Shown: positions 57,021-64,000 of the stretch, one piece after another
Layout: each line of letters opens with the position of its first letter
How positions within the stretch are numbered: the first letter of the stretch is position 1
Assembly (NCBI RefSeq): GCF_009720525.1
Contig: NZ_CP043930.1
Span: 7,886,001-7,950,000, forward strand
Length of the DNA stretch: 64,000 nt
Direction: 5' to 3'
Origin: Gimesia benthica
GTDB lineage: Bacteria; Planctomycetota; Planctomycetia; Planctomycetales; Planctomycetaceae
Program-made: the position numbers and the translations under genes
The notes under the pieces: generated by a model
Seen by the model: only the letters and a program-made list of their open reading frames with translations
Databases searched by the model: none
Told to the model about the DNA's origin: nothing

Positions 57021-57713
57021 TCAGTTTTCGTATTCGTTCCACAACTTTTCAAACTCGGATTCAAAACGAAACAGCAACGCTGGATCGCTGGTGATGATAA
57101 AATTCTCTTCGTTTTTCTCAGACGCACTCCGGGTCCAGTTGTAGCTGCCGGTTAGTACGTATTTCGAATCAAAGAGTGCAAACTTATGATGCATATGATA
57201 CTGGCTGCGGTCAATGCGAACCGGAATCCCGGCACGCGAGAGACGGTCGATGTCGGAACCGGGATCAGAGGACTTCTCATCATCGGAGATGATACGCACC
57301 GAGACACTGCGGCGGTGCGCTTCCTGGATCGCCTCGGAAACACGGTCATCGGTAATCGTGAAGACACAGATATCGATCTGACGAGTCGCTGAGCCAATCA
57401 TTCTGCAGATGCGATGGGCACATTCATCGTGTGGACTGAACCAGGCTTCCGACTTCATGGCAGTTTCATCACTGGCCGGCCGCGAAAGGATCTTCATCAC
57501 GTCTTCCAGCCAGCCGAGGCTTTTTTCACGCATGCCGGGTACCGGTTGCTGATCTTTGAAGATCTGAAATGCCTCTGCACGGATGAGAGCCAGATGGTGG
57601 TCTGAGAGGTTCAAATGATCAAAAATCTGACTCAATGCGGAACGTTCACTGCGGGTCATCTGAAAATCTTCAAACGTCTGCAGCAGCATCTTTCGAATTT
57701 GTGAACGATCCAT
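57021..57713 (-). CDS. Phospholipase D-like protein with a single HKD motif
   Basis: The protein has 230 residues from ATG 57713. The N-terminal 85 residues form a helical domain not part of the PLD fold (SALSQIFDHLNLSDHHLALIR, resembling a TerB-like or helical adaptor segment). The PLD domain starts near residue 90 and holds one HKD motif, H175/K177/D182, followed by GSYNWT. Like Nuc and mitochondrial cardiolipin hydrolase it would need to dimerise. Substrate, nucleic acid or lipid, is undetermined. No signal peptide. Confidence 0.88.
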   Translation of the reverse strand: MDRSQIRKMLLQTFEDFQMTRSERSALSQIFDHLNLSDHHLALIRAEAFQIFKDQQPVPGMREKSLGWLEDVMKILSRPASDETAMKSEAWFSPHDECAHRICRMIGSATRQIDICVFTITDDRVSEAIQEAHRRSVSVRIISDDEKSSDPGSDIDRLSRAGIPVRIDRSQYHMHHKFALFDSKYVLTGSYNWTRSASEKNEENFIITSDPALLFRFESEFEKLWNEYEN

Positions 57714-57819
57714 GATGGTCTCTTACCGGGGGCAGGCTACAATAAAGACAGGCAGTGCAAGCTTTGCGCACTCAATATTTTATAGTAGCGTTTCCCCAGG
57801 GATTGGAAAAGACACTCTC

Positions 57820-58719
57820 ATGAAAGTTCTCATTTCAGGAAGTTCCGGACTGGTCGGTTCGGCGTTATGTCAACGACTCGAAGCAGAACCCGACTGCGAA
57901 ATCGTCCGCCTGGTTCGCAAGCAGTCACCAGATACACAACAGACTTCGGTCGTGTGGAATCCTGCAGAGGGACAACTGGAACCACAGGCATTTGATGGTG
58001 TAGACGTCGTGGTTCATCTGGGCGGTGTCAATATTGCCGGCAAACGCTGGTCGCCGGAAGTGAAACAGAAAATCTTCAACAGCCGCTTTCAATCGACTTC
58101 CCTTCTGGCCAGTCAACTGGCGACACTGGAACAGAAACCGTCCGTCTTTTTATGCGCCTCCGCAGTTGGCTTCTACGGAGATCGGGGGGAAGAACGACTA
58201 GATGAGTCCAGTCCACGGGGAGAAGGGTTTCTGGCCGATGTCTGTCACGCATGGGAGCAGGCCACGCAACCGGCCAAAGATGCGGGCATCCGTGTCGTCA
58301 ACATGCGATTCGGCATGATTCTCGACCGTAAGGGCGGGGCACTGGGACAGATGCTGACGCCATTCAAAATGGGCGTCGGAGGCAGGCTTGGCTCGGGAAA
58401 ACAATACTGGAGCTGGATCGCACTGCCGGATGTGATTAACGCATTGCAGTTCTGCCTGAACCACAGCGAGCTGGCAGGACCGGTCAACTTTGTCGCCCCG
58501 GATGAAGTTACCAATCTGGAATTCACGAAGACCCTGGGAAAGGTCCTGTCACGGCCGACCTGTCTTCCCGTTCCTGCGTGGGGCGTCAAAACCGCGTTTG
58601 GCGAGATGGGACAGGAACTGATGCTGACCAGTGCCCGGGTGGTCCCGAAGAAGCTGACCGAAGCGGGCTTTCAGTTCCAGTATCCGCAACTGGAAGATGC
58701 ATTCCGCAGCGTTCTGTAG
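57820..58719 (+). CDS. TIGR01777 family NAD-dependent epimerase/oxidoreductase (YfcH-like)
   Basis: The protein has 299 residues from ATG 57820, the start that places the dinucleotide-binding GSSGLVGSAL at the N-terminus. Family features: VVWNPAEGQLEPQAFDGVDVVVHLGG, SAVGFYGDRGEERLDE (Tyr of the SDR active site), RFGMILDRKGGALGQMLTPFKMGVGG and the C-terminal DUF1731-like segment (LMLTSARVVPKKLTEAGFQFQYP). The length matches E. coli YfcH. The biological substrate is not established for the family. It converges on miaB with 6 bases between stops. Confidence 0.93.
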   Translation: MKVLISGSSGLVGSALCQRLEAEPDCEIVRLVRKQSPDTQQTSVVWNPAEGQLEPQAFDGVDVVVHLGGVNIAGKRWSPEVKQKIFNSRFQSTSLLASQLATLEQKPSVFLCASAVGFYGDRGEERLDESSPRGEGFLADVCHAWEQATQPAKDAGIRVVNMRFGMILDRKGGALGQMLTPFKMGVGGRLGSGKQYWSWIALPDVINALQFCLNHSELAGPVNFVAPDEVTNLEFTKTLGKVLSRPTCLPVPAWGVKTAFGEMGQELMLTSARVVPKKLTEAGFQFQYPQLEDAFRSVL

Positions 58720-58725
58720 TTCAGA

Positions 58726-60264
58726 TTACTGCAGGATGGGGAGCGAAGCGCCGGTCTGATGCTGGTATTCGCGGGTAATGATATTCCCGATCAGCGTCGT
58801 GGGGGTCACGTCGATCACCTCGACATCAGCCAGCGAACCAGCCAGTCGGGGATTTCCATCGAAGACCACAATCCGGTCACACTTGGAACGTCCCATCAAC
58901 TGTTCCGCCAGCGATTCTTTGGAGACGTTATCACTGGCCTTGAGGGCAGACTTACTCGGACCTTCGACAAGCACTTCGACCTGTTTGCCGATGAATTCCG
59001 CGTTGTCTTCTTCACTGATTTCGTTCTGCAGGTCGAGCATTTCGTTATTACGGCGTTTTTTGACATCCTCGGGAATGTCGTCGGCAAAGCGTTCGGCCGC
59101 CTTGGTACCGGGACGCTCGCTGTACTTGAAGATGAAGCTGTTTTTGAACCGGAATTCGCGAATTGAGTCCAGGCTCTTCTGGTGTGACTCTTCAGTCTCA
59201 CCTGGATGACCGACGATGAAGTCGCTGGAAACCGAGCAGCCGGGCAGAATCTCGTTGATGCGTTGCATCATGTCCCGGTAATCTTCGACCGTGTATCCCC
59301 GCTTCATGTGCTTGAGAACTTCGTCGCAGCCATGCTGCAGCGGGACATGCAGGTAGCGGGTTGCCTTGGGCAGGTCCCGGATTGCTTCCAGCAGGTCGTT
59401 GGTCATGTCTTTGGGGTAACTGGTAACGAATTTGATACGATCGATGCCTGCGACATCATGGATCAGGTAGAGCAGGTCAGACAGGCGGAAGAGTTTTCCG
59501 TCCTGCGTGTGTTTGTAGCTGTTGACGGTCTGTCCCAGCAATGTGACCTCTTTGACTCCCTGATCGGCGAGGACTTTGACTTCGGACAGAATTTCGCGTG
59601 GCGAACGGCTCTGTTCGGGACCGCGCGTCGAGGGGACAACACAGTAGGAACAGAATTTATCGCAGCCGATCATAATGCGGACGAATGCCTGGTAAGGCGA
59701 AGGTCGCATCTCCGGATCACGCAGCGGATCGTAACTCTGGAAACTGTTGGTGATCTCATCCCTCTTGCCGTCTTTTCGTCCCAGTCCGACAGCCAGTTCC
59801 CGGCTGCGTTTATTCTGACTGTGATTCACGCGTGCTTTGTCGATGAGGTCGGCGACCTGTGCCAGTTGTCCGGTACCCACTACGAAATCGACCTGAGGGG
59901 CTTTCTGGAAGATCAGCTTCTGGTCTTTCTGAGCCATGCAACCCATCACGCCGATCACTTTTTTCGGGTTCTTACGTGCACCGTAGCGGAGCCGCCCCAG
60001 AGAGCTGTAAATCTTATGCTCTGCATGTTCGCGGACACTGCAGGTGTTGAACAGAACGGTCTCAGCTTCTTTGACGTTCTGGGTCAGTTCATATCCCCGT
60101 TTACGCAGATCTGCTACCACGAGCTCGCTGTCCAGCATATTCATCTGACAGCCGACGGTTTCGATGTAGAGCTTATGGTTGTGGTCGGTCACCACCTCAT
60201 CCGGAGCGGAATCTGCCTGGACTGCTGGTGGAACTTCCTGCGTGATTTCTTCTGATTGAGACAT
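58726..60264 (-). CDS. miaB: tRNA-2-methylthio-N6-dimethylallyladenosine synthase MiaB
   Basis: The protein has 512 residues from ATG 60264. The N-terminal UPF0004 domain carries three cluster cysteines, C39 (VGCQMN), C75 (NTCSVRE) and C109 (MGCMAQ). The radical SAM motif is C201-DKF-C205-SY-C208, followed by VPSTRGPEQSR. A C-terminal TRAM domain ends the chain, including DRIVVFDGN. It methylthiolates A37 of certain tRNAs. The acidic N-terminal 28 residues are longer than in most homologues. Confidence 0.97.
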   Translation of the reverse strand: MSQSEEITQEVPPAVQADSAPDEVVTDHNHKLYIETVGCQMNMLDSELVVADLRKRGYELTQNVKEAETVLFNTCSVREHAEHKIYSSLGRLRYGARKNPKKVIGVMGCMAQKDQKLIFQKAPQVDFVVGTGQLAQVADLIDKARVNHSQNKRSRELAVGLGRKDGKRDEITNSFQSYDPLRDPEMRPSPYQAFVRIMIGCDKFCSYCVVPSTRGPEQSRSPREILSEVKVLADQGVKEVTLLGQTVNSYKHTQDGKLFRLSDLLYLIHDVAGIDRIKFVTSYPKDMTNDLLEAIRDLPKATRYLHVPLQHGCDEVLKHMKRGYTVEDYRDMMQRINEILPGCSVSSDFIVGHPGETEESHQKSLDSIREFRFKNSFIFKYSERPGTKAAERFADDIPEDVKKRRNNEMLDLQNEISEEDNAEFIGKQVEVLVEGPSKSALKASDNVSKESLAEQLMGRSKCDRIVVFDGNPRLAGSLADVEVIDVTPTTLIGNIITREYQHQTGASLPILQ

Positions 60265-60356
60265 GAACTGTAATACTTATTCAATTGAGAGAAAGGCCAA
60301 TGCAGACAGCCTTGAAGTTCCCACGAAAACCAGGGCAGAAACAGAGCAGATGAGTC

Positions 60357-60572
60357 TCAGGCTGCTGAAGCGTTCTGGTCCGCGGGAGACAGCTCTGAAT
60401 GCTGGTCGGATTTCTGACCCTTGGATTTCTTCCCTTTGGGGGCGAGTTCCTGCGTATACTCGATTGCCAGTTGCTGGACGACGACTTTTTTATGGTGAGA
60501 CATCAGTGAGGCAAGCGATTTCAACGCTAACAGTGATGCAACGACATACAAAAACAAATTCCAGACATCCAT
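60357..60572 (-). CDS. Small single-helix membrane protein
   Basis: The protein has 71 residues. A strong GGGAGG ribosome site lies 6 bases before ATG 60572. One N-terminal helix (WNLFLYVVASLLALKSLASL) is followed by a basic then polar cytoplasmic tail rich in lysine, serine and glutamine (PKGKKSKGQKSDQHSEL). No family recognised. It lies between miaB and efp on the same strand with gaps of 92 and 262 bases. Confidence 0.7.
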   Translation of the reverse strand: MDVWNLFLYVVASLLALKSLASLMSHHKKVVVQQLAIEYTQELAPKGKKSKGQKSDQHSELSPADQNASAA

Positions 60573-60649
60573 GTCAATCCTCCCTGAGATCCATGGTGGC
60601 GCTTGCAGCGAATTATCAGTGACGACCCGGCGGTATACTCCTTTAAGCG

Positions 60650-60673
60650 CTTCGTATATCTATTGATACGAAG
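60650..60673. promoter_or_regulatory. Inverted repeat upstream of the small membrane protein gene
   Basis: CTTCGTAT (60650-60657) and ATACGAAG (60666-60673) form a perfect 8-base dyad with an 8-base spacer in A+T-rich DNA, about 78 bases upstream of ATG 60572. Possible operator. Confidence 0.35.
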
Positions 60674-60792
60674 ATCGTTCAGGTATTCTTGGCAACACCT
60701 GTTAATAATTCAATATCATTTTGCCCAGTTTCATGAAACCTACGCAAAAGAATCATAAAAACTAAGCATTTATGGCAAATCAGCCCTGGAAT

Positions 60793-60822
60793 CCTGCCTG
60801 AAACAGACCCGCCTCAGGCAGG
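60793..60822 (-). terminator. Terminator-like hairpin after efp
   Basis: CCTGCCTGA (60793-60801) and TCAGGCAGG (60814-60822) pair perfectly with a 12-base loop, 13 bases beyond the efp stop. No T run follows directly, so termination may be weak. Confidence 0.55.
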
Positions 60823-60834
60823 GCAGGTTCGGAA

Positions 60835-61407
60835 TTACTCGCGGACGCGTTCCACATAGGAACCGGTGGCGGTATCAACTTTGATTTTTTCGCCCACATT
60901 AATGAAAGCAGGGACGTTTACCGTAGCACCTGTCTCAACAGTCGCTGGCTTGGTAACGTTGGTTGCGGTGTTACCTTTAGCAGCAGGCTCGGTGTAAGTG
61001 ACTTCCACAATCACCTGTTGTGGGGGATCCATGCCGATCAGCTGATCGTTCCAGAACAGCAGACTGCAGATGGCTCCATCCAGAAGGTAATCAGCGGCGT
61101 TACCACAGACGGCTTCATCAATGGAGTATTGCTCATATGTCTCATTGTCCATGAAGTGCAGACCGGTCGCATCTTTATAAAGAAACTGCCCGTCGCCCTT
61201 GCGGATATCAGCCTGTTCCAGGCTTTCACCACCACTCTTATAAGTGCGGTCGAGAATGGTGCCCTTCAGCAGATTACGCAATCTGGTGCGATACAGGGCC
61301 TGTCCTTTACCCGGCTTGACGAAATTGACCTCGATCATTTCGTATGGATCACCTTCGACAATAACTTTAATACCCTTGCGAAAATCGCCTGTGCTGATTT
61401 GTGGCAT
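60835..61407 (-). CDS. efp: Translation elongation factor P
   Basis: The protein has 190 residues from ATG 61407; an in-frame upstream ATG would add 14 residues not found in EF-P. The KOW-like N-terminal domain holds the conserved loop VKPGKGQA with Lys34, the site that is beta-lysylated in E. coli. Two OB domains follow, with VEVTYTEPAAKGNTATNVTKPATVETGA and the C-terminal GEKIKVDTATGSYVERV signature. EF-P relieves ribosome stalling at polyproline. The lysine 2,3-aminomutase epmB lies divergently 240 bases away, supporting beta-lysylation. Confidence 0.97.
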   Translation of the reverse strand: MPQISTGDFRKGIKVIVEGDPYEMIEVNFVKPGKGQALYRTRLRNLLKGTILDRTYKSGGESLEQADIRKGDGQFLYKDATGLHFMDNETYEQYSIDEAVCGNAADYLLDGAICSLLFWNDQLIGMDPPQQVIVEVTYTEPAAKGNTATNVTKPATVETGATVNVPAFINVGEKIKVDTATGSYVERVRE

Positions 61408-61647
61408 TACTTGATTTCTCTGACAATGATGGAGTGGTAAAAAATACATTTGAGTTTTATTTCCAAGGGCGAGAGAATAACATATCTTTCAGCCGTTGCA
61501 AACGGAGAGCAGGCGAATTGTAAGGCAATTCTTGTCCCCCTGTCATCCCTCTACAGCCCCTCGTAAGCGAACGGGAATGATCCCTTACCATTACCTCGGT
61601 ATGCAGGTCATGGATTTTCGTTTAAACCACTGGAAATACTGGCGTTA

Positions 61648-62655
61648 ATGTCTTCTACACTCCCGGAAACCACCTGGCAGCAATCACTGGCGCAGTCCAT
61701 TCGCGATCCACGTGAATTACTCGCGCGACTCGATCTGTCAGAGACGCTGTTACCTGCTGCTGAAAAAAGTGCCCTTTTGTTCCCGTTGATGGTTCCCCCC
61801 AGTTTTCTGGCACGGATGGAACCGGGAAATCTCCAGGATCCCTTGTTGCGACAGGTGCTTCCGCATCTGAACGAACAGGAACAGGTCCCTGGCTTCAGTC
61901 TCGACGCGGTTGGCGATTTACAGGTCAGGACGACTCCCGGTCTGCTGCAGAAATATCAGGGCCGGGCATTGCTCATCGCCAGTGGGGCCTGTGCGATACA
62001 CTGTCGTTATTGTTTCCGCAGACACTACCCTTATGGCCAGGAGCCCCGGACCCTCGCGGAATGGGAGTCGGTCTGGCAGACCCTGGAGCAGGACAAATCC
62101 CTGCATGAGGTCATTCTCAGTGGCGGTGATCCGCTGATGTTGACCGACGCCCGCTTGCGCGTGTTTTGTGAACGGATTGCCGCGATACCGCATGTCAAAC
62201 GATTGCGAATTCATAGCCGTCTCCCCGTTGTGTTGCCGGATCGAATCCACCCGGGGCTGATCGAGATCCTGGAGCAGGTCAAATCTGCCGGGACCACTGT
62301 GTGGATGGTGATCCATGCCAATCATCCCCGGGAAATCTCAGGTGACGTTGAACAGGCGAGTCAGCAACTGATGCAATCTGGTATCCCAGTTCTGAATCAG
62401 GCGGTGCTGCTCAAAGGGATCAACGATGACGTGGATACGCTGGAAGCCTTGTGCGAGAAGCTGATTAATCTGGGAGTGATGCCTTATTACTTACATCAAC
62501 TGGATCGCGTCAGCGGTGTGGCCCACTTCGAAGTTCCGGAGGAACAGGGCAGGGCACTGATTCGAGAACTGCGTACCCGTATGCCAGGCTACGCGATTCC
62601 GCAGTATGTGCGCGAGATCAGTGGAGAGCCGCACAAAACTCCGCTGACAGATTAA
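61648..62655 (+). CDS. epmB: EF-P beta-lysylation protein EpmB (lysine 2,3-aminomutase-like radical SAM enzyme)
   Basis: The protein has 335 residues from ATG 61648. The radical SAM cluster motif is C115-AIH-C119-RY-C122, followed by FRRHYPYG. GGDPLM, RIHSRLPVVLPDRI, NHPREI and PVLNQAVLLKGIND are typical of the KamA/EpmB family. The length is that of EpmB; catabolic KamA proteins are longer by about 80-100 residues. It makes (R)-beta-lysine for EF-P. The EpmA ligase is not in the window. Its stop overlaps the murD stop on the other strand. Confidence 0.93.
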   Translation: MSSTLPETTWQQSLAQSIRDPRELLARLDLSETLLPAAEKSALLFPLMVPPSFLARMEPGNLQDPLLRQVLPHLNEQEQVPGFSLDAVGDLQVRTTPGLLQKYQGRALLIASGACAIHCRYCFRRHYPYGQEPRTLAEWESVWQTLEQDKSLHEVILSGGDPLMLTDARLRVFCERIAAIPHVKRLRIHSRLPVVLPDRIHPGLIEILEQVKSAGTTVWMVIHANHPREISGDVEQASQQLMQSGIPVLNQAVLLKGINDDVDTLEALCEKLINLGVMPYYLHQLDRVSGVAHFEVPEEQGRALIRELRTRMPGYAIPQYVREISGEPHKTPLTD

Positions 62656-64000
62656 GTATTCGCGGAGTTTGCGAGATTGTGAAATAGTGCTTCAAAGCGC
62701 GCCCCACGTTCCTGGAAGTTGGCAAACCAGCCATAACTGGCGCAGCCCGGCGAGAGCAGAATCACGTCACCGGGAGCAGATAGCTGCCAGGCCCAGTCAA
62801 ATGCGTTCTCAAATGAATCCTGTGGTTCTGAAATCACTGACGTCTTTAAAGTCTGTGACTCAGCTCGCAGCCCCGAGATGAGCCCTGCGAGTTTGACTCC
62901 GGTATCTCCCATCAGGGCGGTTGCTTTCGTTCGCGAGAGCAGTTCCCGGGAAAACGGGGTCAGGTCGACCTGTTTATCATAGCCCCCCGCCAGGGCAATG
63001 ATCTTTCCCGACTCAAACGCTTCCAGTGCGCAGATGGCCGACTCAGGTGTGGTCGCCAGTGAGTCATTATAGAACCGCCGACCGGCATGTTCCCCGATAA
63101 ACTGCAGGCGATGTGGCAGGCCCTGAAAACGTTCCAGTCCCCGTTGGATTGTTACTGGTTCCAGGTCAATACAAAGTCCTGCTGTGATGGCAGCGGCAGC
63201 ATTCAAACGATTATGCCAGCCTGGAACTGGAATCAGAGGTTCAAATAATCCCGCGAACTGGTCAACTTGAAACCCCTGTTCCTGCACCAGTACCGCAGGA
63301 TCCAGGGCTGCATCACAGCCAAACCTGAGTACGTTTCCCGGGTAGTCCCAGTTTTTCAAGTCAGGATCATCGCCGTTGATGATGGTTGTTTCATCCGCGG
63401 TCTGCCAGCGTGAGATTGTCTGCTTCGCGTGCCGATAATGCTCGAGGGACTGGTGCCAGTCGAGATGATTCGCACTGAAGTTGGTCACCACCGCCAGTTG
63501 GGGACTCACTTGCAAACGATCCAGGCTATGTAACTGGAAGCTGCTCAATTCCAGGATGACCCAGTCTGTGGGTTGAATCTGTTCAACCTGCGGCAACAGG
63601 CTGACACCAATATTGCCACCCAACCAGCAGGTGCTTCCGGACTCGTTAAAGACGGAATGAATCAACGCGGTCGTGGTCGATTTTCCATTGCTGCCCGTGA
63701 CCCCGACTATGGGGGCAGGGTTCAACTGCCAGAACAGTTCGATTTCGCTGGTCACGGGAATCTGTTCCAGCTCCGCCTGAGCGAGCAGGGGATGCTGCGG
63801 GGGAATCGCGGGATTCAGTACCAGTAGGTCTGTGGCTGGTAATTCCTGGGTTTTCTCCCCGAGGAGATAACGAATCCCTTGAATGTCCGCAAACTGTTGG
63901 AGTGATTGCTCCAGTTCACTCGCGCTCAGGTTATCCAGGACGGTGATCTGTGCTCCCCGTTCTGCCAGAAATCGAGTGACAGCGATACCTCCCCCGAACC
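62652..64000 (-). CDS. murD: UDP-N-acetylmuramoyl-L-alanine--D-glutamate ligase, N-terminus cut by window end
   Basis: The frame stays open to base 64000, giving about 449 codons; only the first few residues are missing. The beginning shows the Rossmann-like FGGGIAVTRFLAERGAQITVLD and LLVLNPAIPP. The ATP-binding loop is GVTGSNGKSTTT, followed by GGNIGVSLL, VTNFSANHLDWH, and the C-terminal domain with FYNDSLATTPESA, ALAGGYDKQVD and LLSPGCASYGWF. MurD adds D-glutamate to the peptidoglycan precursor in the cytoplasm, which supports peptidoglycan synthesis in this planctomycete. Other mur genes presumably lie beyond the edge. Confidence 0.96.
   Translation of the reverse strand, partial: FGGGIAVTRFLAERGAQITVLDNLSASELEQSLQQFADIQGIRYLLGEKTQELPATDLLVLNPAIPPQHPLLAQAELEQIPVTSEIELFWQLNPAPIVGVTGSNGKSTTTALIHSVFNESGSTCWLGGNIGVSLLPQVEQIQPTDWVILELSSFQLHSLDRLQVSPQLAVVTNFSANHLDWHQSLEHYRHAKQTISRWQTADETTIINGDDPDLKNWDYPGNVLRFGCDAALDPAVLVQEQGFQVDQFAGLFEPLIPVPGWHNRLNAAAAITAGLCIDLEPVTIQRGLERFQGLPHRLQFIGEHAGRRFYNDSLATTPESAICALEAFESGKIIALAGGYDKQVDLTPFSRELLSRTKATALMGDTGVKLAGLISGLRAESQTLKTSVISEPQDSFENAFDWAWQLSAPGDVILLSPGCASYGWFANFQERGARFEALFHNLANSANT

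Noticed and set aside
59206-60255. Open frame of 349 codons on the plus strand opposite miaB
   Set aside because: It is the antisense shadow of a highly conserved gene; its sequence has no recognisable domain and no ribosome site.
61515-61531. Short inverted repeat GAATTG/CAATTC in the efp-epmB gap
   Set aside because: Six base pairs with a 5-base loop is common by chance and it is not placed against a clear promoter.

Overview
The window looks like a chromosomal segment of a planctomycete, most likely a Gimesia/Planctomyces-type member of the Planctomycetaceae; the genus is an inference. The grounds are the gene families: a DUF1549/DUF1553 protein with a CxxCH motif, a giant PQQ-type beta-propeller protein, an EF-hand-rich exported protein, formylglycine-type sulfatase, Tat-exported TIM-barrel protein, and large clusters of MoxR, DUF58 and VWA proteins with ABC-2 transporters. 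Base composition looks moderate and even. I saw no rRNA, tRNA, CRISPR array, insertion sequence or prophage gene, so this reads as stable core and lineage-specific DNA rather than an island. Gene starts mix ATG, GTG and TTG, and ATGA-type stop/start overlaps are frequent inside operons.

Layout. 1-857 is the 3' end of recJ. 873-5477 (minus) holds a 1451-residue propeller protein and a small membrane protein. 5775-31475 is a run of seventeen plus-strand genes, many overlapping by 1 to 8 bases. It opens with a DUF1549/DUF1553 protein and an EF-hand protein, then a coiled-coil membrane protein, an FbpA/FbpB/FbpC-like ABC importer whose ATPase is fused to a lipoprotein-like NHL propeller, and a 1011-residue double-VWA membrane protein. 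These are followed by MoxR ATPase, DUF58 protein, BatA-like VWA protein and two successive modules of (signal-anchored two-helix membrane protein + ABC ATPase + multi-spanning permease). A Tat-exported TIM-barrel protein follows, ending at a strong bidirectional terminator shared with leuB.

32478-42337 and on to 43316 carry leuB, small exported proteins, a CBM9-like protein, a UvrA paralogue lacking the insertion domain, a PsbP/DUF1795-like protein, a small winged-helix protein, a TPR protein, comEC and a GH43/GH130-like propeller protein. 43476-50388 is an oligopeptide-type ABC system (fused double ATPase, lipoprotein binding protein, two permeases) with a CAP-domain gene between ATPase and binding protein.

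50414-54203 (minus) is a second DUF58 gene paired with a DUF3488/transglutaminase protein but without its own MoxR; the MoxR at 18181 could in principle serve both (inference). The right end has a GGQ release-factor-like protein, an LRR lipoprotein, a sulfatase, a single-HKD phospholipase D-like protein, a TIGR01777 epimerase, miaB, a small membrane protein, efp divergent from epmB (EF-P and its lysine 2,3-aminomutase), and murD running off the window.

The most unusual parts are the ATPase-NHL fusion, the compact operon joining an importer with MoxR/VWA and two Gld-like ABC modules, the methyltransferase-like domain embedded between two beta-propellers, and the UvrA paralogue without its insertion domain. 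Functions assigned from family resemblance are marked as such in each entry.
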